This document shows positions 58,701 to 64,000 of a stretch of DNA of 64,000 bases, piece after piece. The DNA comes from Paratinospora sagittata (Eukaryota > Streptophyta > Magnoliopsida > Ranunculales > Menispermaceae). The stretch spans positions 20,870,286 through 20,934,285 of the forward strand of contig CM069603.1 of assembly GCA_035771175.1 (NCBI GenBank), in the 5' to 3' direction. The number at the start of each line of letters is the position of its first letter. Positions within the stretch are counted from its first letter, which is position 1. A model generated the notes under the pieces. It had not been told where the DNA came from. It ran no database searches and saw only the letters and a program-made list of their open reading frames with translations. Made by a program: the position numbers and the translations under genes.

Positions 58701-60324
58701 TGATATTTCTAACGAGAAAAATGTGGGCACTTCTGCTTGCTCGATTTTTCTATTCCTTCACAGTTTTGCCAGGTTATCTTAATTGAAATATTCTCTAGTA
58801 ACACCTAGATGATTCCCATTGTCTCGCACGCCCAAAAAACTTTAGATTGAACAATGTTTTGAATTCAAATCATTTTGTAGTACTCTTGCTCTTTAACCTT
58901 CAACTTCAAATTTTATAAAACACTCATTCTCTGATTTTCAAAAATTCAACACGCACGATATTTGCAAGTTAGATTGAGGTTTTCGAAGAGTTTTTCAAGA
59001 GAAGAAAGTAATGATTCTTGCCTTTGCAAAAAATGGCTTCGAATTGAATCAAAATTGCAATCTGTCTTGATGTTCAGCTAGTTCTTCATTTTATCCCTTG
59101 TGTGCTAAGATTTGCAGAGGCTATCCATTGTTTAAAACTCTAAGTATATGAAGTGGTCTCGGTAAGATAACACATCAAAGAGGAACACATCACCTGTTTT
59201 GCATCAAGAACACATCAAACAATAGCTTTCGAATTCTACAATGATCAAGCTCGAAGAACGAAGACATATCTCATGTCTAATGCATTAGTTTGATCTCTGG
59301 TGTGTAAGGCAACCCCTCGATCAACCTTAGCACTAAAACTCTGAAAATTGCAAAGTCTTCAAAATCGCTTTCGATATAGTATTTCATTTTTACAAAAATG
59401 TTTTCCGAAAGGTTTTAATCATAATTTTAAAGAGTTTTGAATTATTTAAAAGTGTTTATTCTTATATCAAAGTGTTTTGAGTCAATGAAATGGTTCGTTA
59501 GTGTCAAAATATTTATTTTTCAAAAATAAGGCTATCCAGCAATTGGCACGTCTTAGACTAAAATCTGATATTTCTAACGAGAAAAATGTGGGCACTTCTG
59601 CTTGCTCGATTTTTCTATTCCTTCACCGTTTTGCCAGGTTATCTTAATTGAAATATTCTCTAGTAACACCTAGATGATTCCCATTGTCTCGCACGCCCCA
59701 AAAATTTTAGATTGAACAATGTTTTGAATTCAAATCATTTTGTAGTACTCTTGCTCTTTAACCTTCAACTTCAAATTTTATAAAACACTTATTCTCTGAT
59801 TTTCAAAAATACAACACGCACGATATTTGCAAGTTAGATTGAGGTTTTCGAAGTGTTTTTCAAGAGAAGAAAGTAATGATTCCTGCCTTTGCAAAAAAGG
59901 GCTTCGAATTGAATCAAAATTGCAATCTGTCTTGATGTTCAGCTAGTTCTTCATTTTATCCCTTGTGTGCTAAGATTTGCAGAGGCTATCCATTTTTTAA
60001 AACTCTAAGTATATGAAGTGGTCTCGGTAAGATAACACATCAAAGAGGAACACATCACCTGCTTTGCATCAAGAACACATCAAAAAATAGCTTTCGAATT
60101 CTACAATGATCAATCTCGAAGAACGAAGACATATCTCATGTCTAATGCATTAGTTTGATCTCTGGTGTGTAAGGTAACCCCTCGATCAATCTTAGCACTA
60201 AAACTCTGAAAATTGCAAAGTCTTCAAAATCACTTTCGATATAGTATTTCATTTTTACAAAAATGTTTTCCGAAAAGGTTTTAATCATAATTTTAAAGAG
60301 TTTTGAATTATTGAAAAGTGTTTA
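52771..60324. repeat. Mosaic end of the satellite array up to the retroelement
   Basis: Monomers 62-70 no longer follow a regular order. Subtype A (GTTCGTTAG) appears at 52771, 56232 and 58827; the CAGAGTC / CCTAAT type at 53636; the GAAAAGG / ATTGAAAAG type at 54501 and 59692; and AATGAG / AGACAAA types with the local change TTTAGTATC at 57097 and 57962 (TTTAGTATC also at 55367). Monomers 52771 and 58827 share AATCGCTTTCG and CAAAAAATGGC. The last copy (59692-60324) is cut after GTGTTTA by the retrotransposon; its variants GATCAATCTCG and CAAAAAATAG match monomer 61 (51905), so it derives from the same lineage. Confidence 0.85.
60320..60324. other. Candidate target-site duplication, left copy (GTTTA)
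   Basis: Plant Ty3/gypsy integrases generally leave a 5-bp duplication of the target. The five satellite bases just before the LTR terminus (GTTTA) are the candidate. The matching copy would lie after the far LTR, outside the window, so this is unproven. The boundary shifts by a base depending on how the T at 60325 is assigned, since the intact monomer also has a T there. Confidence 0.45.
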
Positions 60325-60765
60325 TGTCACACCCCGCCCGGACGCGCCTAAACCGGCGGTACACTCACGGACGGGGGCGCATTTTGAACAATCATAATGG
60401 TAATAACAGAGTACGCAGCGGAAATACAGTACACAGTACAAATCTGATTTCATATAATTCAGAATATTTTTGTACATAAAAGGTCAAGGGAACATACTCC
60501 CAAAATCCCCAATGATTCATACAAAGGGTACAAAATGTGGGCCCCATAACCTGCACCCAGTCCACCCTAATTTCCTGTGAAAGATTTGATAATATTGGAG
60601 TGAGCTTAACGCGCTCAGTGGGTAAATAGTGCATGAGTATAACAATTAATAAAGCATACTTCAATATCAAATATCTTAAATACACATGTAAGCATCATAA
60701 TCAATCAATATGTATGTATGCATGACACCGTCACGTACTAATGGTTTGATGATCGTACATCGCCT

Positions 60766-60902
60766 GAGTTCACGTACTGGTGTCCTTCCCCGGGCGAAGC
60801 CAGGTTCTCACTGTACGTCCCTCCTCAGGAACAATGCTCTGGATTCACGTACATGTCCCTCCCCAGCGTAGCCAGGTTCACATGTACGTCCCTCTCCAGA
60901 GA
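60766..60902 (-). repeat. Imperfect direct duplication with inverted-repeat arms in the LTR
   Basis: Two related segments, about 60766-60831 and 60841-60902, share TTCACGTAC, a GTCC-TCCCC stretch, AGCCAGGTTC and TGTACGTCCCTC, offset by about 75 bp. Each is bounded by complementary arms. In the second, ACGTACATGT (60847-60856) pairs perfectly with ACATGTACGT (60880-60889) around a 23-base loop. In the first, ACGTAC (60772-60777) faces GTACGT (60813-60818). A further CACGTAC lies at 60732. This part should be transcribed if the TATA box at 61385 is used, so RNA hairpins near the element's RNA ends are possible. Confidence 0.7.
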
Positions 60903-61384
60903 AATAATATGAATAGTGAGCAATGCTTCTAACTATTCTATGAGTCATAAACCATATACGTCCCTAGGTGGTGATATGTATGATGCCAATGCATGAACTG
61001 GTCTAGTCTACTGGTCTGGTCTTTCTTGACATTTAGACTGACTTTGGCAACGTCTAGTGAACCTTATCAGGGTCGGTATCACGACGTGCAAAGTTATCAC
61101 ATTCAGGTCATAACATTATTGACATAATGCAGTGTAAATGAATAGTAGATATAACAATAATTGAATGTAAACTTTAATAAAAGTTATAAAACACGCAAAC
61201 CTATATTTCGTTCCCCACCTTCAGATCTGGTGCTTTTCTCCGGACAGAACTTTGTTGCACCGCACCGAGAGTCTCGATTAGAGAGTCTCAAAAACTAAAA
61301 ACTTAGAAGGCGTGGAAAGGAGAAGAAAATCCCAAGAGAAAGTGATTTTGGTTTGGTGTGAGAAATGAGAATGAGGAGGGTTCC

Positions 61385-61392
61385 TTATATAG
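61385..61392 (-). promoter_or_regulatory. Putative TATA box of the LTR promoter
   Basis: The coding strand reads CTATATAA within TTTCTATATAAGGAACC. It lies immediately downstream, in the direction of transcription, of the 20-copy tandem repeat. A start site about 30 bp further along would fall near 61355, marking the U3/R border. This is the only good TATA match noticed in the expected part of the LTR. The start site itself is inferred. Confidence 0.7.
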
Positions 61393-61400
61393 AAATTTTG

Positions 61401-61806
61401 TGCGCCTGAACGTTCTGGCAGGCGCCTGAACGTTCTGGCAGGCGCCTGAACGTTCTGGCAGGCGCCTGAACGTTCTGGCATGGCGCCTGAACGTTCTGGC
61501 AGGCGCCTGAACGTTCTGGCATGGCGCCTGAACGTTCTGGCAGGCGCCTGAACGTTCTGGCAGGCGCCTGAACGTTCTGGCAGGCGCCTGAACGTTCTGG
61601 CATGCCGCCTGAACGTTCTGGCATGCCGCCTGAACGTTCTGGCAGGCGCCTGAACGTTCTGGCATGCCGCCTGAACGTTCTGGCAGGCGCCTGAACGTTC
61701 TGGCATGCCGCCTGAACGTTCTGGCAGGCGCCTGAACGTTCTGGCAGGCGCCTGAACGTTCTGGCAGGCGCCTGAACGTTCTGGCATGCGCCTGAACGTT
61801 CGGGCG
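61401..61806 (-). repeat. Minisatellite in U3: about 20 copies of a 20-21 bp unit
   Basis: On the plus strand the unit is GGCGCCTGAACGTTCTGGCA (20 bp), with 21-bp variants that begin TGGCGCC or TGCCGCC. Nineteen copies are near perfect and the twentieth decays at 61800-61806. Every unit carries the 8-bp palindrome GAACGTTC with an ACGT core, and many carry the palindrome GGCGCC. ACGT cores are known binding sites of plant bZIP factors; binding here is an inference. Placement directly upstream of the TATA box suggests an amplified enhancer. The unit has no stop codon in several frames, which creates spurious long open frames through the region. Confidence 0.93.
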
Positions 61807-61835
61807 TTGCCCAAATAGTAAAAATTTCAAATAGT

Positions 61836-61838
<3 letters not shown>

Positions 61839-61876
<38 letters not shown>
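61839..61876. repeat. Poly-T tract, 38 bases (poly-A on the coding strand)
   Basis: An unbroken run of 38 T lies 20 bp from the LTR end that faces the polypurine tract. In coding orientation the LTR thus starts with about 20 bases followed by A38. A short direct repeat, CAAATAGTAAA, flanks it on the left (near 61811 and 61828). Runs of this length are unstable in replication and in sequencing, so the exact length is uncertain. Confidence 0.9.
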
Positions 61877-61877
<1 letters not shown>

Positions 61878-61896
61878 TGAAATACAGGGTATTACA

Positions 61897-61911
61897 CTCT
61901 ACCCCCCTTAA
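61897..61911 (-). promoter_or_regulatory. Polypurine tract (plus-strand DNA primer site)
   Basis: The coding strand reads TTTAAGGGGGGTAGAG, ending exactly at the LTR terminus TGTAATACCC. A purine-rich run abutting the 3' LTR is the RNase-H-resistant primer for second-strand synthesis in LTR retroelements. Its position confirms both the minus orientation of the element and the inner LTR boundary. Confidence 0.85.
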
Positions 61912-62134
61912 AGGGATTTCGCCCTCGAAATCAAGTCAAGTAGTGATGGGGGTTGGCGGTTTGAGAAGTAGCCGCAGGCTGTGAATGAGGCCACTGCATG
62001 TGTGCAATACTCTATCCATTGATATTATTTTCAGACATCGGGTAGTTATTGAAGTGAAACAATGTATCAAGATAGGTGTAAACAATGTTTCATCCTGATA
62101 TTGATAAGTGAAAATAATACAACGTATTACTTCA
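61912..62134 (-). other. 3' untranslated spacer between pol and polypurine tract
   Basis: This 223-bp stretch lies between the chromodomain stop and the polypurine tract. It has no open frame of note on either strand. It contains a loose direct repeat, AAACAATGTATCAAGATA and AAACAATGTTTCATCCTGATA-like, around 62056-62115. I see no additional gene here. Confidence 0.7.
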
Positions 62135-62268
62135 TCAGTTTGTGCTAGAAAATAATGCAGGGTATTTTTGTTTAATTGTTGATTCTAGTTCCCATGTTGC
62201 TTCCTCTACGCCGTGGTGATCCCAGAGCACTTTCACAAGTGGTATGCTACGGCGCCGTAGTTCTTGAG
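62135..62268 (-). pseudogene. Frameshifted C-terminal half of the chromodomain
   Basis: Downstream of an A6 run on the coding strand (62269-62274) the reading continues in another frame to a TGA at 62135-62137. That frame encodes the conserved second half of a chromodomain, including IPLVKVLW and the EEATWE motif, followed by a short tail. In the pol frame the shift gives six unrelated residues and a TAG at 62247. One extra A in the run accounts for the break. Whether it is a true mutation or a homopolymer error cannot be decided here. The chromodomain of this family reads histone H3 marks and guides integration toward heterochromatin. Confidence 0.85.
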
Positions 62269-64000
62269 TTTTTTGTATCTAAAATCTGGATTGCTTTCTC
62301 CTGGTACGTATTTCCTTCCTCAACCCGAACCTCGACTAAAGGGATGATATGCGAAGGATCAGGACGATACTTGCGAAGCATAGATACGTGAAAAACGTCA
62401 TGAACCTTAGGCATGGATGATGGAAGGGACAGACGATAAGCAAGTTGGCCAATACGTTCAATGATCGGAAATGGACCGATATATCGCGGGGAGAGCTTGC
62501 CTTTGATCCCAAAGCGTTTGACACCTCTTGTGGGCTGGACTTTCAGAAAAACAAAGTCCCCCTTATCAAATTCTAGAGGCTGTCGGCGTTTGTCAGCATA
62601 GCTCTTGTGTCGACTTTGTGCAACACGAAGTCGTTCCTTTACGAGTGTGATCTTCTCAGAAGTCTCTTGAACTAGTTCAGGGCCCAACTGCGGTCGGTCT
62701 GCCATATCTAACCAGCATACCGGAGATCTGCAAGGCCGACCATAGAGAGCCTCGTATGGTGCCATGCCGATACTAGTTTGGTAGCTGTTGTTGTATGCAA
62801 ACTCAGCTAGATGCAAATACTTTGCCCATCCGTCATGAAAGTCCAAAATGCAGCATCGTAGCATGTCTTCTAAGATTTGGATAAGCCGTTCTGACTGCCC
62901 ATCAGTCTGAGGGTGGAAGGCGGTGCTCATAGTGATCTTGGAACCCATTCTAGTTTGGAAGCTTTTCCAAAAGTTTGATGTGAAGCGAGGGTCTCGATCA
63001 GAGACGATCGTGAGTGGTATGCCATGAAGGCGTACGATCTCTCTTTCATATAGTTCTGCAAGTTTGGCGGGAGTATCCGTGAACTTTATTGGCAAGAAGT
63101 GTGCAGACTTGGTAAGTCTGTCAATGATAACCCATATAGCATCTTGCCCTTTATTAGTTCGAGGTAAGGCTGTAACAAAATCCATTGCGATGTTCTCCCA
63201 TTTCCATTCTCCAATAGGTAACGGCTGGAGAAGGCCAGAGGGAAGTCGTCGTTCTGCTTTAACTTTCTGGCAAACAAGACATCGAGCGACGAAGTCTGCA
63301 ATTGCCTTCTTCATTCCAGAAAACCAGAATTGTCGCTTGACATCCTGGTACATCTTGTCACCCCCAGGATGCATAGCATATCTCGAACAGTGCATCTCAG
63401 TAAGCACGTCTTTCCGAACCTCGGGATCGTTCGGAAGACAAAGACGTTTTTTATAGAAAACGGCTCCGTCGTCAGAGACTGACCAATGAGGAAAGTCTTG
63501 CCCGCTGAGTATAAGTTCTCGTTTCTCCATTAACATAGGGTCATTGGCTTGAGTAGCTGAAATCTTGCGAACAAGGTCAGAGGTAGCTGATAATTGAGAG
63601 AGTCGTGGTCTTGGTCCCTCTATGTTCAGTTGTAGGTTAAAGTTCTCCAACTCTGTAGTCAACTTTCCCATTTCGTAGTTAAGAGTGCAAGCAACATAAG
63701 ATTTTCTACTCAGGGCATCAGCCACAACATTGGCCTTTCCGGGATGGTACTGGAGTTGAAAGTCATAATCTTTCAAGAATTCCAACCATCGTCTTTGGCG
63801 GAGGTTAAGGTCTCGCTGAGTGTATATGTACTTAAGACTCTTATGATCTGAGAAGACCTCGAACCGTTCACCGTATAGGTAATGACGCCATAGTTTAAGT
63901 GCAAACACAACAGCTGCAAGTTCCAAGTCATGGGTTGGGTAATTACCCTCATGAATCTTCAGTTGCCGAGAGGCATATGCAACAACTTGGCCTTCTTGCA
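62247..64000 (-). CDS. pol: Retrotransposon pol, 3' part: RNase H end, integrase, start of chromodomain
   Basis: The frame is open from the right edge to a TAG at 62247, so the true start is outside the window. Residues below are numbered from the Leu codon at 63926. The C-terminal part of RNase H is at about 1-75, with the catalytic Glu in [10 protein letters not shown], Asp27 in FSDHKSLKY and Asp70 in VVADALSR; about 24 more RNase H residues precede it up to the edge. The integrase zinc finger has His179, His186, Cys216 and Cys219. The integrase core has Asp249 (AMDFVTALP), Asp310 (IVSDRDPRF) and Glu346 ([10 protein letters not shown]), a DD35E spacing with all three present. A GPF-type C-terminal module lies around 470-495, and the chromodomain begins near 524. 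The protein cuts processed element RNA, integrates the cDNA, and targets chromatin. The catalytic domains look intact, but the chromodomain is truncated by a frameshift at 62269-62274. Confidence 0.95.
   Translation of the reverse strand, partial: QEGQVVAYASRQLKIHEGNYPTHDLELAAVVFALKLWRHYLYGERFEVFSDHKSLKYIYTQRDLNLRQRRWLEFLKDYDFQLQYHPGKANVVADALSRKSYVACTLNYEMGKLTTELENFNLQLNIEGPRPRLSQLSATSDLVRKISATQANDPMLMEKRELILSGQDFPHWSVSDDGAVFYKKRLCLPNDPEVRKDVLTEMHCSRYAMHPGGDKMYQDVKRQFWFSGMKKAIADFVARCLVCQKVKAERRLPSGLLQPLPIGEWKWENIAMDFVTALPRTNKGQDAIWVIIDRLTKSAHFLPIKFTDTPAKLAELYEREIVRLHGIPLTIVSDRDPRFTSNFWKSFQTRMGSKITMSTAFHPQTDGQSERLIQILEDMLRCCILDFHDGWAKYLHLAEFAYNNSYQTSIGMAPYEALYGRPCRSPVCWLDMADRPQLGPELVQETSEKITLVKERLRVAQSRHKSYADKRRQPLEFDKGDFVFLKVQPTRGVKRFGIKGKLSPRYIGPFPIIERIGQLAYRLSLPSSMPKVHDVFHVSMLRKYRPDPSHIIPLVEVRVEEGNTYQEKAIQILDTKNSRTTAP

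Larger units (their letters stand above)
1..60324. repeat. Satellite DNA array, 865-bp monomer, about 69.7 copies
   Basis: One AT-rich unit is repeated head to tail without interruption or inversion. Taking CACGCCC as the phase, monomers start at 1, 866, 1731, 2596, 3461, 4326, 5191, 6056, 6921, 7785, 8650, 9514, 10379, and then every 865 bp to 20759; at 21625 and every 865 bp to 37195; then 38061, 38926, 39791, 40657, 41523, 42388, 43253, 44118, 44984, 45849, 46714, 47579, 48444, 49310, 50175, 51040, 51905, 52771, 53636, 54501, 55367, 56232, 57097, 57962, 58827 and 59692. Spacings of 864 or 866 trace to one-base indels. Copies differ at a limited set of shared sites, for example TAGGGTAACC versus TAAGGCAACC, GTTCTTTAG versus GTTCGTTAG, and CCCAAAAAAC versus CCCCAAAAAT. 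Stops occur in all frames and no coding role is supported. Whether the array is centromeric, subtelomeric or a knob cannot be told from the sequence. Confidence 0.98.
60325..61896 (-). repeat. 3' LTR of the retrotransposon (1,572 bp)
   Basis: The left end reads TGTCACACCCC exactly where the satellite stops, and the right end reads AGGGTATTACA next to a polypurine tract. On the coding strand the LTR therefore runs TGTAATACCC ... GGGGTGTGACA, with short imperfect inverted termini TG...CA. In coding orientation it contains a long poly-A, the 20-copy short tandem repeat, a TATA box, and then about 1 kb of presumed R/U5 sequence with hairpin-prone repeats. No AATAAA was found on the coding strand. 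LTR boundaries are inferred from the satellite break, the terminal dinucleotides and the polypurine tract, as the partner LTR is not in the window. Confidence 0.88.
60325..64000 (-). mobile_element. Ty3/gypsy chromovirus-like LTR retrotransposon, partial (Tekay/Del-like)
   Basis: The order along the minus strand, from right to left, is pol (RNase H, integrase, chromodomain), 3' untranslated stretch, polypurine tract and 3' LTR. Integrase after RNase H is the Ty3/gypsy order, and a C-terminal chromodomain marks a chromovirus. Tekay/Del-like assignment is by resemblance of the integrase and chromodomain region and is not phylogenetically tested. The element sits inside satellite monomer 70, so it inserted into an existing array. 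The 5' LTR, primer binding site, gag, protease, reverse transcriptase and the start of RNase H lie beyond the right edge. A one-base frameshift in the chromodomain argues that this copy is not fully functional, unless it is an assembly error. Confidence 0.93.

Noticed and set aside
1..60324. CRISPR-like or phage repeat array
   Set aside because: The unit is 865 bp with no unique spacers between copies, and the adjoining element is a plant-type LTR retrotransposon, so it is eukaryotic satellite DNA.
60392..60685. Open frame of 97 residues on the minus strand in the LTR
   Set aside because: It lies in the R/U5 part of the LTR, has no recognisable domain and is of a length expected by chance; most likely non-coding.
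61278..61830. Three overlapping minus-strand open frames of 79-178 residues with repeated PERSGACQNVQA-like peptides
   Set aside because: They arise because the 20-21 bp LTR repeat lacks stop codons in several frames. The frames contain the same DNA read three ways, lie upstream of and across the promoter, and show no known domain.
62176..62391. Plus-strand open frame of 71 residues over the chromodomain region
   Set aside because: It is antisense to pol, whose reading frame is strongly supported by conserved motifs.
63064..63456. Plus-strand frame of 130 residues and a minus-strand frame of 71 residues inside the integrase region
   Set aside because: Both are shadows of the integrase coding sequence in other frames, with no independent support.
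60325..64000. Assignment to the centromere-specific CRM clade
   Set aside because: The C-terminal motifs (IPLVKVLW, EEATWE) look like the classic chromodomain of Tekay/Del-type elements rather than the CR motif of CRM elements, so location next to a satellite is not evidence for CRM.

Overview
The window looks like plant nuclear heterochromatin. About 94% of it (1 to about 60,324) is one uninterrupted head-to-tail satellite array. The last 3.7 kb is part of a Ty3/gypsy chromovirus-type LTR retrotransposon, encoded on the minus strand and running off the right edge. I found no host gene, tRNA, rRNA, CRISPR array or bacterial feature. A flowering plant, perhaps a dicot, is inferred from the AT-rich long-monomer satellite and the Tekay/Del-like retroelement; the species cannot be named from the sequence alone.

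Satellite region: the basic monomer is 865 bp (single copies of 864 or 866 bp are explained by one-base indels). There are 69 full monomers plus a 70th cut at monomer offset about 633. All lie in the same orientation and differ by a small set of recurring diagnostic substitutions. These substitutions show that the array is built from local higher-order repeats of different sizes: dimers (1,730 bp) near 6.1-9.5, 14.7-18.2 and 29.4-36.3 kb; an almost invariant trimer (2,595 bp) at 21.6-26.8 kb; and nested 4-monomer (3,461 bp) and 10-monomer (8,653 bp) periodicities at 38-52 kb. Several monomers are chimeras of two subtypes, as expected of in-register unequal exchange or gene conversion. No monomer carries a convincing open reading frame.

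Retrotransposon region: the satellite stops mid-monomer at 60,324 and an LTR begins at 60,325 (TG...CA, 1,572 bp, to 61,896). As the coding strand is minus, this is the element's 3' LTR. It holds about 20 copies of a 20-21 bp unit with a GAACGTTC palindrome directly upstream of a TATA box, a 38-base poly-T (poly-A on the coding strand), and a duplicated hairpin-prone segment in the presumed transcribed part. A polypurine tract abuts the LTR. Beyond it lie a 3' untranslated stretch and the end of pol: part of RNase H, the integrase with zinc finger and DD35E triad, and a chromodomain interrupted by a one-base homopolymer frameshift. The rest of pol, gag, the primer binding site and the 5' LTR lie beyond 64,000.

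Together: a chromodomain-bearing retroelement inserted in a heterochromatic satellite array. No protein-coding system new to biology is visible. The most informative content is the layered duplication history of the array and the unusual repeat-rich LTR promoter.
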